A stretch of 64,000 nucleotides of DNA from Rubrivivax sp. (GCA_020852865.1 JADYZZ010000032.1:62001-126000), one strand, 5' to 3'. Positions 15,182 to 26,382 are shown, counted from the first letter of the stretch. Program-made: numbers and translations. The notes: a model not told the origin generated them from the sequence alone.

Positions 15182-15685
15182 ATGAGCAAGAAGGGCATCG
15201 AGACGCTGGTCGGGCTGTTCGTGCTGCTGGGGCTGCTCGGCCTGGTGTTCCTGGCGCTGCAGGCGGCCAACCTGGGCAGCACGCGCAGCGGCGACAGCTA
15301 CGCGCTGACGGCGCGCTTCGACAACATCGGCGGCCTCAAGGTGCGCGCGCCGGTGCGCACCGCCGGCGTCGTGGTCGGGCGCATCAAGTCGATCACGCTC
15401 GATCCCAAGACCTACCAGGGCGTGGTCGAGATGGACATCGACCGGCGCTTCCGCTTCCCCAAGGACAGCGCGGCCAAGATCCTCACCTCGGGTCTGCTCG
15501 GCGACCAGTACGTCGGCATCGAGCCGGGCGGCGACGACAAGGATCTCGCTCCCGGCGACACGCTGGCGCAGACGCAGTCGGCCGTCGTGCTCGAGAACCT
15601 GATCGGCCAGTTCCTCACGGGCAAGGCGGCCGATGCCGCCACCGGCACGGCCAACGCGGCGAGCGCGCCCGAAGCGAAGCGATGA
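15182..15685 (+). CDS. mlaD: Outer membrane lipid asymmetry maintenance protein MlaD (MCE domain)
   Basis: 167 residues. An N-terminal membrane anchor (ETLVGLFVLLGLLGLVFLALQ) is followed by the MCE domain: YALTARFDNIGGLKVRAPVRTAGVVVGRI, then SAAKILTSGLLGDQYVGIEPGGDD, where the LLG..Y block is characteristic. The C-terminal VLENLIGQFLTGKA helix resembles the pore-lining end of MlaD. It assembles as a hexamer on the periplasmic side of MlaFEB and receives lipids from MlaC. An AAGGAACGAGACG ribosome site precedes the ATG. It overlaps mlaA by ATGA at 15682. Confidence 0.95.
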   Translation: MSKKGIETLVGLFVLLGLLGLVFLALQAANLGSTRSGDSYALTARFDNIGGLKVRAPVRTAGVVVGRIKSITLDPKTYQGVVEMDIDRRFRFPKDSAAKILTSGLLGDQYVGIEPGGDDKDLAPGDTLAQTQSAVVLENLIGQFLTGKAADAATGTANAASAPEAKR

Positions 15686-16476
15686 GCGCAAGCGGCCTGC
15701 GCTGCGCGCTGCTGGCCTCGGCGCTGGCGCTGGGCGGCTGCGCGAGTGCACCCTCGGCGAAGCCGGGCGCCGCCGCACCCGCCGCGCCGGCCGCCCTGCG
15801 CAACCCGGCCGACCCCTGGGAGGCCTGGAACCGCAAGGTCTTCGCCTTCAACGATGCCCTCGACGAGGCGATCGTCCTGCCGGCGACCGAGACCTACCGC
15901 AAGGCCGTGCCGCGGCTCGTTCGCACCGGCGTCGACAACGTCCTCGGCAACCTCGGCGACGTCTGGTCGACCGTCAACCATCTGCTGCAGGGCAAGCTGC
16001 AAAGCGGCGTCGAGATGGGCATCCGCGTGGTGACGAACACCGTGTTCGGCCTGGGCGGCCTGCTCGATCCGGCCAGCGAGATGCGCCTGCCGCGCCGCCC
16101 GCAGGACTTCGGACTGACGCTCGGCCATTGGGGCTTCGGCCCTGGCCCGTACATGGTGCTGCCGGTGTTCGGACCGCGCACGGTGCGCGACACCTTCGGG
16201 CTCGCGCTCGACCGCACGTTCGACGCGGCGCGCCTGCCGCGCCAGCGCGCCGTAAGCTGGTCGGTGGTCGCGCTCGAGATCGTGAACACGCGCGCCAACC
16301 TGCTCGCGGCGACGCAACTGCTTCAGGAAGCCGCGCTCGACCGCTACAGCTTCGTGCGCGACGCCTACCTCGCGCGCCGCCTCGACGCGGTGTACGACGG
16401 CGCGCCGCCGCTCGAGCCCTTCGACGACGAGCCCGAGGCGCCCGCCCCGGCGAGCGCGCCGAGGTCGACATCGTGA
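15682..16476 (+). CDS. mlaA: MlaA/VacJ family outer membrane lipoprotein
   Basis: 264 residues. A signal peptide ends in the lipobox LGGCAS (Cys20 or so). The body has the VacJ signatures PADPWEAWNRKVFAFNDALD, VDNVLGNLGDVWSTVNHLLQGK, and RPQDFGLTLGHWGFGPGPYMVLPVFGPRTVRD. MlaA sits in the outer membrane, removes misplaced phospholipid from the outer leaflet and hands it to MlaC. In Enterobacteria mlaA is elsewhere on the chromosome; here it is inside the operon, as in other betaproteobacteria. Starts within the mlaD stop. Confidence 0.95.
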   Translation: MSASGLRCALLASALALGGCASAPSAKPGAAAPAAPAALRNPADPWEAWNRKVFAFNDALDEAIVLPATETYRKAVPRLVRTGVDNVLGNLGDVWSTVNHLLQGKLQSGVEMGIRVVTNTVFGLGGLLDPASEMRLPRRPQDFGLTLGHWGFGPGPYMVLPVFGPRTVRDTFGLALDRTFDAARLPRQRAVSWSVVALEIVNTRANLLAATQLLQEAALDRYSFVRDAYLARRLDAVYDGAPPLEPFDDEPEAPAPASAPRSTS

Positions 16477-16545
16477 ACCGCCGGCGCCCGCCAGGCGTTA
16501 CAGGCTCAGCGCGGCGCTGAGTGCCCCGCTGCAGAAAGGAATCCC

Positions 16546-17166
16546 ATGCTCAAACCCTTCGTCTCCGCCTTCGCCTTCGTCCTCGCGCTGGCCGGCTTCG
16601 CGGCCGCACCGGCGCGCGCCGAGGTCGCACCCGACGCGCTCGTCAGGCAGATCTCCAACGACGTGCTCGACGCCGTCAAGGCCGACAAGGCGATCCAGGC
16701 CGGCGACGTGGGCAGGATCATCACCCTCGTCGACGCCAAGGTGATGCCCAACGTGAACTTCGAGGTGATGACGCGCTCGGCCGTCGGCCCGCAGTGGCGC
16801 GGCGCCTCGGCCGAGCAGCGCAGCCGGCTGCAAAGCGAGTTCAAGACCCTGCTCGTGCGCGTGTACTCGGGCGCGCTCACGCAGGTGAAGGACCAGACCG
16901 TCGAGATCACCAAGACGCTGCCGGTGCAGGGCAGCACGCAGGTGGTGGTGCAGAGCGAGGTGCGCGGCAAGGGCGAGCCGATCAGGCTCGACTACCGGCT
17001 CGACAAGTACGACGCCGCCTGGAAGATCATAGACGTCAACGTCGGCGGCATCTGGCTGGTGCAGAGCTACCGCTCGCAGTTCGGCCAGGTGCTCGCCAAC
17101 GGCGGCATCGCCGCGCTGATCGACCGCCTGGTCGAGCAGAACAAGGCCAACGCCGGCAAGAGCTGA
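16546..17166 (+). CDS. mlaC: Periplasmic phospholipid shuttle MlaC
   Basis: 206 residues, with an N-terminal signal peptide (LKPFVSAFAFVLALAGFAAAPARAE). The MlaC/Ttg2D fold pieces are visible: HxV-like beta strands, FEVMTRSAVGPQWRGASAEQRSRLQSEFKTLLVRVYSGAL, and YDAAWKIIDVNVGGIWLVQSYRSQFGQVL. MlaC binds phospholipid and moves between MlaA and MlaD. AAAGGAATCCC gives a good ribosome site 5 bp before the ATG. It follows mlaA by 69 bp. Confidence 0.94.
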   Translation: MLKPFVSAFAFVLALAGFAAAPARAEVAPDALVRQISNDVLDAVKADKAIQAGDVGRIITLVDAKVMPNVNFEVMTRSAVGPQWRGASAEQRSRLQSEFKTLLVRVYSGALTQVKDQTVEITKTLPVQGSTQVVVQSEVRGKGEPIRLDYRLDKYDAAWKIIDVNVGGIWLVQSYRSQFGQVLANGGIAALIDRLVEQNKANAGKS

Positions 17167-17198
17167 GCCGCAAGGTCGCCGAAGACACAAGCGCCGCG

Positions 17199-17552
17199 AT
17201 GCAACTGCCCGCCACCGCCACGCTGCAGCAGGCCAGCCGGATCGTGCGCGACGTCGAAGCGGCGCTCGCCGAGGCGGCGCCCGGCGCGCCGCTGACCATC
17301 GACGCGAGCGCCCTCGCGGCCTTCGACACCTCGGCGATCGCGCTGCTGCTGCACGCCAGGCGCCTGGCGCAGGCCGCCGGCCGCGGTTTCGCTGTGCGCG
17401 GCGCGCCGGACCAGCTCGTGCAACTCGCGCGTCTGTACGGCGTCGACGCGCTGCTCGCGTTCGCGCCTGCGGCTGCGTCTGTCGCTGCGTCTGTCGCTGC
17501 GCCTGCGGCTGCGCCTGCCGCGGCAGGTGCGGGCGAGGCCGGCCGGCGCTGA
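17199..17552 (+). CDS. mlaB: STAS domain protein MlaB
   Basis: 117 residues. The STAS core is PLTIDASALAAFDTSAIALLLHARRLAQAAGRGFAVRGAP; the DTSAIALL segment aligns with the conserved D-S/T region of MlaB. MlaB binds MlaF and activates the transporter. The C-terminal 30 residues are an Ala-Ser/Ala-Pro run encoded by tandem 12-bp repeats around GCTGCGTCTGTC (17466-17521), unlike the compact MlaB of E. coli. It ends the operon and converges on gspB with a 31-bp gap. Confidence 0.85.
   Translation: MQLPATATLQQASRIVRDVEAALAEAAPGAPLTIDASALAAFDTSAIALLLHARRLAQAAGRGFAVRGAPDQLVQLARLYGVDALLAFAPAAASVAASVAAPAAAPAAAGAGEAGRR
17466..17521 (+). repeat. 12-bp tandem repeat in the 3' end of mlaB
   Basis: Imperfect units of the type GCTGCGTCTGTC/GCTGCGCCTGCG repeat about four times. 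They encode the alanine-rich tail of MlaB and could vary in number between strains by slippage. Confidence 0.6.
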
Positions 17553-17583
17553 CGCGCACCCGGCGCGCACCGCCCACGATGTG

Positions 17584-18351
17584 CTACAGCGGCAGCTCGA
17601 TGCGCCGCTCGCGCCAGCGCAGCACGGCGGATCGGGGACCGATGCGCTCGAGCGTCACGCCCGGTGCGGCCGCTTCGCCCTCGTGCACCACCTGGCCGTT
17701 GACGAGAACGAAGCGGCTCGCGGCGGACTCCGAATAGACCGCGCCGCCGATCGCCAGCGGCGGCAACTCGGCGCGTTCGGCCGGGCTCAGTTCGGCGAGC
17801 GGCACGGCGCGCGCTGCGCTGGGCGCGGCCGCAGCGGATGCGGCCTGCGCCGACGAAGCCAAGACGGAAGAAGCGGTCGGCCTCGCGGCGCCCGAGGCAA
17901 CGGCAGCCACCGGCGCTGCGCTGGAATGGCGCCGCGGCGCTTCGCGGCGACCGCGGACAGCGGCAAGCGGTCCGGCCGGCACGGCCGAAGCCGCGGCCGC
18001 AAGCGCCGGCGCGGCCGGCCCGGCGCCTGATGCGGAACTCGGCGCAGCCGGCGGCGCCGGCGAGATGTCCGCGGCCCGCGCCGGACTCGACGCTGCGGAT
18101 GCGGCAGGCACCATGGCCGTCCAAGCCGCGCTGCCGCGGGTTGACGGCGCCTCGGCACCGAGGCGCCAGCCGAGCGCCAGCAGGGCGGCAGCGCCCGCCG
18201 CCGCCACCAAGCCGACGCCGGCGACGAGCGGCAGCCGGGGGCGGCGGCTGCGTTCGGCGATCGGCGGCAGCGTCTGGTCGTGCAGCCCCGGCACCTGGCC
18301 GCGCTCGCGTTCGCGCTCGGCGCGCCTGAGGGCTTCGAGGATGTAGGACAT
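17584..18351 (-). CDS. gspB: General secretion pathway protein B (GspB)
   Basis: 255 residues. It begins MSYILEALRRAERERERGQVPGLHDQ, the near-universal GspB/ExeB opening, followed by one membrane helix (LPLVAGVGLVAAAGAAALLALGW) and a long Ala/Pro/Ser linker. The C-terminal T2SSB domain is ELPPLAIGGAVYSESAASRFVLVNGQVVHEGEAAAPGVTLERIGPRSAVLRWRERRIELPL in separate family-conserved blocks (IGGAVYSE, NGQVVHEGE). GspB works with GspA in placing the type II secretin through peptidoglycan. It lies 13 bp after gspA on the same strand. No core T2SS genes are in the window. Confidence 0.9.
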   Translation of the reverse strand: MSYILEALRRAERERERGQVPGLHDQTLPPIAERSRRPRLPLVAGVGLVAAAGAAALLALGWRLGAEAPSTRGSAAWTAMVPAASAASSPARAADISPAPPAAPSSASGAGPAAPALAAAASAVPAGPLAAVRGRREAPRRHSSAAPVAAVASGAARPTASSVLASSAQAASAAAAPSAARAVPLAELSPAERAELPPLAIGGAVYSESAASRFVLVNGQVVHEGEAAAPGVTLERIGPRSAVLRWRERRIELPL

Positions 18352-18364
18352 GAGGCTCCGGTTC

Positions 18365-20194
18365 TCAGGATCCGGCGGTCAGTCGGGGTTCGTCGGCGGC
18401 GGCGCCGGCGCTGCGCGCCAGTCGCATCAGCGTCAGCGGCCCGATCCGGCCGTCGGGCTCGAGCCCTCCGGCCACCTGGAAGGCCCAGACGCGAGCGCGC
18501 AGCGGCAGCGCCTCGTCGGCGAAGCCGGCCGCCGCCAGGCGCTGGCGCACCCAGGACCGACCGGCTTCGCCCAGAGCCTCGCCGCTGGCGCGCCAGCCCG
18601 GCGGCGGACGCCAGAGCGTGACGAACTCGCCGCGCCAGACGGCGGCCAGCGCCGCCAGTCCGAGGTGCAAGCGTTGCCCGCCGCTGGCCAGCAGCGCACC
18701 CTGCGCGTCCATGCCGAGCAGCCGGGCGTACACGGTGGCTCCGTCGGCACGCTGCAGCGCGAGCAGCGCCGGGCGGTCGAGCGGGCGCAGCACGGCCAGG
18801 CCACCACGGCCGCGGAAGCAGGCCAGGCCGGCGGCCGGTGCGGCGCCACAGGGGTCCGTCGGATCGAGCTTGGCCTGCCAGGCCTGCGCCAGTTCGGCGA
18901 GCGCCGGCTCCAGGCGCGGGCTGGCGGCACTTAGCAACGCGTCCAGGTCACCGGCGGGCAACGGCGCGGCTGCCGCTGCAGCCGGATCCGACGACCGCGC
19001 CGACCCCGGCGGCCCGGCCGATGCCGACCAGGGCGCCAACGCAGGCGCATGCGTCGATGCCGCCGCACCCGTCGGTGCCGCCGCCCCTGTCAATGCCGCC
19101 GCACCCGTCGGTGCCGCCGCCCCTGTCGATGCCGTCGCACCCGTCGATGACGTCGCACCCGTCGATGCCGTCGCACTCGTCGATGCGGCCGCACCCGTCG
19201 ATGCCGCCGGACCTTCCGCCGTCACCGCCCTCGCACCCGCCGATGCCGGCGCCGACGCCGCACGCGCCGCTCCTGCGTCACGGGCGGGTGCGGGCGGCGC
19301 GCTCTGCGGCCACAGCCACCAGCCCAGGCCGGCAGCCAGCAGCAAGCCGGCGCCCGCCACCCAGGCGCGGCGGTGCGGCGGCAAGCCGCCGAACACCTCG
19401 CGCGCGGCGCGCTCGAGCGTCGCGCGGTCGACGCGGCGCTGCCCCTGCGCATAGGCCCCGAGCAGCGCGCGATCGGCCAGCAGGTTGATGCGGCGCGGCA
19501 CCCCGGCCGTGAGCGCGTGCACACGGGCGAGCGCGTCGCGCTCGAACGGCGGCTCGTCGCCGCCGGCCATCGCGACGCGGTGCCGGACATAGGCCTGTGT
19601 CTGGGCCGCGTCGAGCGCGCCGAGATGAAAGCGCGCGACGATGCGCTGCGCCAGTTGCTCGAGCTCGGGGCGCGCCAGCATCTCGCGCAGCTCGGGCTGG
19701 CCGATGAGCACGATCTGCAGCAGCTTGCGCTCGGCCGTCTCGAGGTTGGTGAGCAGGCGCAGCTGCTCGAGCACCTCGGGTGCCAGGCTCTGCGCCTCGT
19801 CGATCACGAGCACGGCGCTGCCGCCGCCGGCGTGCACTTCCAGCAAGAAGGCATTGAGCGCGTCGACATGCGCCTTCACGCTCGCAGCGGCCGCAGGCGG
19901 CAGCGCCAGGCCGAACTCCTGGCAGATCGTCTGCAGCAGCTCGATCGCCGTCAGCCTGGGGTTGAAGACGTAGGCGACGCGGCAGCGCGGCGGCACCTGC
20001 TCGAGGAAGCAGCGGCACACCGTCGTCTTGCCCGCGCCGATCGCGCCGGTGAGCAGCACGAAGCCGCCGCTGCCGCCGAGCCCGTAGAGCAGATGCGCCA
20101 GCGCCTCGCGGTGCTGTTCGCTCATGAACAGGAAGCGCGGATCGGGGGCGATCGAGAACGGCTCCTTGCGCAGCCGGAAATGCGCGACGTACAT
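18365..20194 (-). CDS. gspA: GspA/ExeA family AAA ATPase with peptidoglycan-binding C-terminus
   Basis: 609 residues from the ATG at 20194 (MYVAHFRLRKEPFSIAPDPRFLF, the typical ExeA opening). AAA motifs: Walker A GAIGAGKTTVCR, Walker B AVLVIDEAQSLAPE, and sensor LQIVLIGQPEL. A membrane helix (WVAGAGLLLAAGLGWWLW) follows at about residue 275, then a repetitive Ala/Ser/Thr/Gly linker, then a C-terminal region with WRPPPGW...GRIGPLTLMRLAR, which looks like a peptidoglycan-binding fold. GspA-GspB in Aeromonas-type systems helps assemble the secretin. The linker is made of 18-bp tandem repeats. Confidence 0.9.
   Translation of the reverse strand: MYVAHFRLRKEPFSIAPDPRFLFMSEQHREALAHLLYGLGGSGGFVLLTGAIGAGKTTVCRCFLEQVPPRCRVAYVFNPRLTAIELLQTICQEFGLALPPAAAASVKAHVDALNAFLLEVHAGGGSAVLVIDEAQSLAPEVLEQLRLLTNLETAERKLLQIVLIGQPELREMLARPELEQLAQRIVARFHLGALDAAQTQAYVRHRVAMAGGDEPPFERDALARVHALTAGVPRRINLLADRALLGAYAQGQRRVDRATLERAAREVFGGLPPHRRAWVAGAGLLLAAGLGWWLWPQSAPPAPARDAGAARAASAPASAGARAVTAEGPAASTGAAASTSATASTGATSSTGATASTGAAAPTGAAALTGAAAPTGAAASTHAPALAPWSASAGPPGSARSSDPAAAAAAPLPAGDLDALLSAASPRLEPALAELAQAWQAKLDPTDPCGAAPAAGLACFRGRGGLAVLRPLDRPALLALQRADGATVYARLLGMDAQGALLASGGQRLHLGLAALAAVWRGEFVTLWRPPPGWRASGEALGEAGRSWVRQRLAAAGFADEALPLRARVWAFQVAGGLEPDGRIGPLTLMRLARSAGAAADEPRLTAGS
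19051..19206 (-). repeat. 18-bp tandem repeat array inside gspA
   Basis: About eight and a half imperfect units based on CCCGTCGATGCCGCCGCA encode alternating ASTGA/APTGA-type residues in the periplasmic linker of GspA. Unit length is a multiple of three, so copy-number change would alter linker length without breaking the frame. Confidence 0.7.
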
Positions 20195-20283
20195 CGACGC
20201 GAGGATAGCGGCCCGCGCGCGTGGCGCGGCCACGCGCTGCGCGGCCCGCCGTGCTGCCGGCCGCGTGCTGCTGGCCGCGCTGC

Positions 20284-20331
20284 CCAGTTGCCCTGCGCGT
20301 TGCCCTGCCAGTTGCCCTGCCAGTTGTTCTG
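20284..20331. repeat. 12-bp tandem repeat in the gspA-GH15 spacer
   Basis: Four units of CCAGTTGCCCTG, with differences in the second and fourth, lie between the gspA start and the 3' end of the GH15 gene. The spacer (20195-20343) is otherwise G/C-rich with inverted CGCGGCC motifs. It should also hold the gspAB promoter. Confidence 0.6.
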
Positions 20332-20343
20332 CGTGCCGCGCCC

Positions 20344-22209
20344 TCAGACCACGCCGTCCCAGGGCGCCGACAGCCGCATCGCGCCGTTGACGATGCCCAC
20401 CATCGAGTAGGTCTGAGGGAAGTTGCCCCAGAGCTCGCCGCTGGCCGGGTCGAGATCCTCGCTCAGCAGCCCGAGCGCGTTGCGCCGCGCCAGCAGCGCC
20501 TCGAAGATGGCGCGCGCCTCGTCGCGCCGGCCGATGCGCGCCAGCGCATCGACGCGCCAGAACGAGCAGACGTTGAACGCCGTGCGCGGCAGCCCGAAGT
20601 CGTCGGCCGCCTCGTAGCGCCGCATAAAGGGGCCGTCGCCCAGATGGCGCTCGAGCGCGTCGACGGTGGCGACGAAGCGCGGGTCCTGCGGCGGCAGGAA
20701 GCCCACTTCGCCCATCAGCAGCACGCTGGCGTCGAGGTCGCGCCCGCCCAGGCTCTCGACGAAGGCCTGGCGCTCGTCGCTCCAGCCGCGCGCGAGCACG
20801 AGCGCGCGGATCTGCTCGGCGCGCGCACGCCACGCGGCGGCGCGCTCGGGGCGCCCGAGCGCCTGCGCGATGCGCGCGAGGCGGTCGCAGGCGGCCCAGC
20901 ACATCAGCACCGACGAGGTGTGCACACGCGCGCGCGTGCGCAGCTCCCAGATGCCGGCGTCGGGCCGGTCGTGCAGCAGCCAGGCCTGCTCGCCCATCGT
21001 CTCGAGCAGCGCGAAGTCGGCCGCGTCGCCGCCGCGAAACAGCCGCCGGTCGTGGAAGGACTGCGCCGCGCCGAGCACGATGCTGCCGTAGACGTCGTGC
21101 TGGAAATGCTCGTGCGCCTGGTTGCCCACGCGCACCGGCCCCATGCCGCGGTAGCCGGCGGCCTGCGCCACCACCGTCTCGGGCAGGTCGGCCTCGAGGC
21201 CGATGCCGTACAGCGGCTGCACATGGCCGCCGCGCGCGCCGCGCAGCACGTTGTAGAGCCACTGCAGGTAGCCCTCCATCGTGCCCACCTCGGCCAGCGC
21301 GTTGAGCGCGCGCACGACGAAGAAGGCGTCGCGCAGCCAGCAATAGCGGTAGTCCCAGTTGCGGCCGAACTCGCCCGCGCCCACCGGCGCCTCGGGGATG
21401 CTGGTGGTGAGCGCGGCGACGATGGCGCCGGTGTCCTCGTACTGGCACAGCTTGAGCGTGATGGCGGCGCGGATCACCGCGTCCTGCCACTCGAGCGGCA
21501 GCGCCAGGCGCCGCGTCCAGCGCCGCCAGTGGTGCGCGGTGTGCTCCTCGAACTCGCGCGCGGTGTCGTCGACGCCGCCGGCCAGCGTTTCGTCGGGCCC
21601 GAGCAGCAGCGCCACCGGCGTGGCGAGCACGAACCAGCCGCCCTCGGCGACGTAGGTGATGGGCGCCGAGCTGTTCAGGCGCAGCGTCAGCCCCGGCATG
21701 ACGTAGCGCAGGTGGTGGCTGCCGCGCGTGATGACCGGTTCGCCCGCGCCCCAGTCGGCCCGCGGGCGCACGACGATGCGCACGCGCGGACGCCCGCCCA
21801 GCGGTCGGATGCGCCGCACCAGCTGCGCCGGACGGAACGCGCGCTCGCGCGTCACGAAGCGCGGCGCGAAGTCGACGATCTCGACGCCCTGCCCGTTCGC
21901 GTCCCACAGCCGCGTGCGCAGCACCGCGGTGCCCGCGTCGTAGGCCTGTTCGTGGCGCGCCAGGCCTTCGAGCTCGACGCTCCAGGCGCCGTCCTCGGGC
22001 AGGCCGTCGGCGCTTTGCAGCAAGGCGTCGAACACCGGCGCGCTGTCGGGGCGCGGCATGCAGCACCAGACGATGCGCCCGAGCGCATCGACCAGCGCAC
22101 CCACCGTGCAGTTGCCGATGACGGCGAGTTCGAGGCTGGCGGCACGGCGCCGCGGCGCAGCGGGCGCTGCGGCATGGCCCGGTGAGGCAGCGGCATCGGG
22201 CATCGGCAA
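20344..22209 (-). CDS. Glycoside hydrolase family 15 protein (trehalase/glucoamylase-like)
   Basis: 621 residues. An N-terminal beta-sandwich-like part (LELAVIGNCTVGALVDALGRIVWCCMPRPDSAPVFDALL) is the standard opening of bacterial GH15 proteins. The (alpha/alpha)6 barrel motifs include EFGRNWDYRYCWLRDAFF, VEVGFLPPQDPRFVATVDALE, and DPASGELWGNFPQTYSMVG with the late catalytic glutamate. It is likely cytoplasmic since no signal peptide is visible. It is divergent from the OtsA fusion with only about 45 bp between starts, so a role in trehalose turnover is likely; family members may hydrolyse trehalose or alpha-glucans and the sequence does not settle which. Confidence 0.88.
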   Translation of the reverse strand: MPMPDAAASPGHAAAPAAPRRRAASLELAVIGNCTVGALVDALGRIVWCCMPRPDSAPVFDALLQSADGLPEDGAWSVELEGLARHEQAYDAGTAVLRTRLWDANGQGVEIVDFAPRFVTRERAFRPAQLVRRIRPLGGRPRVRIVVRPRADWGAGEPVITRGSHHLRYVMPGLTLRLNSSAPITYVAEGGWFVLATPVALLLGPDETLAGGVDDTAREFEEHTAHHWRRWTRRLALPLEWQDAVIRAAITLKLCQYEDTGAIVAALTTSIPEAPVGAGEFGRNWDYRYCWLRDAFFVVRALNALAEVGTMEGYLQWLYNVLRGARGGHVQPLYGIGLEADLPETVVAQAAGYRGMGPVRVGNQAHEHFQHDVYGSIVLGAAQSFHDRRLFRGGDAADFALLETMGEQAWLLHDRPDAGIWELRTRARVHTSSVLMCWAACDRLARIAQALGRPERAAAWRARAEQIRALVLARGWSDERQAFVESLGGRDLDASVLLMGEVGFLPPQDPRFVATVDALERHLGDGPFMRRYEAADDFGLPRTAFNVCSFWRVDALARIGRRDEARAIFEALLARRNALGLLSEDLDPASGELWGNFPQTYSMVGIVNGAMRLSAPWDGVV

Positions 22210-22221
22210 AGTCCGGTTTAT

Positions 22222-22237
22222 ATTTGGCCGAATATAC
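22222..22237. promoter_or_regulatory. Near-palindromic element between GH15 and otsA genes
   Basis: ATTTGGCCGAATATAC lies 13 bp upstream of the GH15 start and just before the likely otsA start. The core ATTTGGCCGAAT is a near-perfect dyad. A 14-of-16 match, ATTTGACCAAATATAC, sits upstream of the Pal-like gene at 25728-25743. The shared AATATAC part may be a -10 region. It could be an operator for one regulator of both loci, such as the nearby MarR protein. Confidence 0.45.
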
Positions 22238-22253
22238 CGAGCTCGGCGCCTCC

Positions 22254-24697
<2,444 letters not shown>

Positions 24698-24701
<4 letters not shown>

Positions 24702-25504
24702 ACCGGGCCACCGACAGGGAGCCGGCGGCGCCGCGCATGCGCCCGCTGCTCGGGCCCGAGGGCCTGGCCGCGCTCGACGCGCTCGTGCGTCAGCGGCCGC
24801 TCGTCGCCTTCGACTTCGACGGCACGCTGGCGCCGATCGTCGCGCGGCCCGAGCGCGCGCGCGTCCCGCCGGGCGTGGCGCGGCGGCTGGCGGCACTGGC
24901 CGAGCGGCTGCCGCTGGCGGTCGTCAGCGGGCGCGCGCTGGCCGACCTGCGCGCGCGCCTGGGTTTCGTGCCGCAGTTCCTGGTCGGCAACCACGGTGCC
25001 GAATGCGACACCGAGCCGGCGGCGACCGCGGCCCACCGCGCCCGGCTCGATGCGCTGCGCTGCCGTCTGGCGGCGCAGGCGGCGGCCCTCGCCGCACACG
25101 GCGTCGTCGTCGAAGACAAGGGCGCGTCGATCGCGCTGCACTACCGCCTGGCGCGCGACCGCGCCGCCGCCGCCGGCTGCATCGCCGCGCTGCTCGGTGC
25201 GGCCGATGCGTCGCTGCGCGTCTTCGGCGGCAAGCAAGTCGTCAATGTCGCCCCGGCCGACGCGCCCGACAAGGCGGCAGCGATGCAGCGGCTGGCCGCG
25301 CGCGCCGGCTGCGCCAGCGCGCTGTTCGTCGGCGACGACGTCAACGACGAGCCGGTGTTCGCGTCGGCGCCGCCGCACTGGCTCACCGTGCGCGTCGGCC
25401 GCGACGACCCGCACTCGCACGCCCGCTGGTTCGTCGACGGCACGGCCGAGGTGCCGCTGCTGCTCGACCGCCTGCTCGCTGCCAGCGCACGCGACGAGAC
25501 CTGA
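24698..25504 (+). CDS. otsB: Trehalose-6-phosphate phosphatase
   Basis: 268 residues, HAD superfamily. Motif I VAFDFDGTLAPI carries the nucleophile and acid aspartates; motif II is AVVSGR; motif IV is LFVGDDVNDEPVF. FLVGNHGAECDTEP and KGASIALHYR are OtsB signatures. It dephosphorylates trehalose-6-phosphate to trehalose. Its ATG overlaps the otsA stop (24698-24701), so the two are coupled. It completes the OtsAB pathway next to the GH15 gene. Confidence 0.95.
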
Positions 25505-25809
25505 AGCAGGTGCCGGGGTCCGGGCGCGCTCCGGCTCGCGCTCGCGATCCGGCCGTCGCGAACCGCAGGAGCACGGCGGGCGACCCCGCGTCGGGCCGCC
25601 ACGCCGGCGCATGCCGCCGCGGGCGCGCTTGCCTCGCGGCGCGTCGGCGACGCGGCCGCGTCGCACCCGCGCACGACGGAGCGGCCCGGTCCGCCCGGCG
25701 CCGCCGGACCCGGCCTTTCCGATTCGCATTTGACCAAATATACTCGCCGCGTTGGCCGCGGCACCGCGCTGCGGCGAACGCCGTTGCTCCATCCGATGAA
25801 GGGTCCACC
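25505..25809. other. Spacer before the Pal-like gene
   Basis: About 305 bp with no recognisable gene. The 3' part carries the near-palindrome ATTTGACCAAATATAC at 25728-25743. No terminator-like hairpin with T-run was found for the otsAB unit. Confidence 0.4.
25728..25743 (+). promoter_or_regulatory. Second copy of the ATTTG-CC-AATATAC element
   Basis: ATTTGACCAAATATAC, with dyad core ATTTGACCAAAT, lies about 67 bp before the pal-like GTG. It includes TATACT (25739-25744), a fair -10 box. See the related element at 22222-22237. Confidence 0.45.
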
Positions 25810-26382
25810 GTGAACCACCATCCAAGCCTTCGCGCCCTGCTGGGCGCCGCCGTCGCGCTCGCCCTGGGCGCCTGCAGCACCACGCCGCCGCCGGCCGCAC
25901 CGGCGCCGGCCGCCGTGCGCGCGGCGCCGCCGCCCGCGCCTGCCGCCGCGCCGCCGGCGCAGCCGCCTGCGGCCACGCGCGCCGCGCCGTCGAGCGGCGT
26001 CACCAGCGCCGCGCTGCCCGCCTACCTCGACCCGAAGAACCCGATCGCGACCGAGCGCAGCATCTACTTCGACTTCGATCAGTACACGGTCAAGCCGCAG
26101 TACACCGCGCTCGTCGAGCGGCAGGGCAAGTACCTCGCCGGCCAGCCGGCGCTCGCGATCCGCGTCGAGGGCAACTGCGACGAGCGCGGCAGCAGCGCCT
26201 ACAACCTCGCGCTCGGTCAGCGTCGTGCCGATGCCGTGGTCCGGGCGCTGAAGATCTACGGCGTCAGGGACGCGCAGATGGAGGCCATCAGTTGGGGCAA
26301 GGACAAGCCCGTGGCGACCGGCCACGACGAAGCGGCGTGGGCGCTGAACCGGCGCGTCGACCTGCAATACCCGAAGCAGTGA
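25810..26382 (+). CDS. pal: Pal-like OmpA-domain lipoprotein
   Basis: 190 residues from a GTG at 25810, preceded by GAAGGG at good spacing; no in-frame ATG is available. A signal peptide ends LALGACST, a lipobox. A proline/alanine-rich linker (residues 25-70) precedes an OmpA-like peptidoglycan-binding domain: SIYFDFDQYTVKPQY, IRVEGNCDERGSSAYNLALGQRRADAVVRAL, EAISWGKDKPVATG. The position often occupied by T/H in the ..GHTDERG.. motif is C (GNCDERG). It anchors outer membrane to peptidoglycan. tolB and other tol genes are not nearby, so it may be a paralog. Its stop overlaps the MarR start (GTGA). Confidence 0.82.
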   Translation: MNHHPSLRALLGAAVALALGACSTTPPPAAPAPAAVRAAPPPAPAAAPPAQPPAATRAAPSSGVTSAALPAYLDPKNPIATERSIYFDFDQYTVKPQYTALVERQGKYLAGQPALAIRVEGNCDERGSSAYNLALGQRRADAVVRALKIYGVRDAQMEAISWGKDKPVATGHDEAAWALNRRVDLQYPKQ

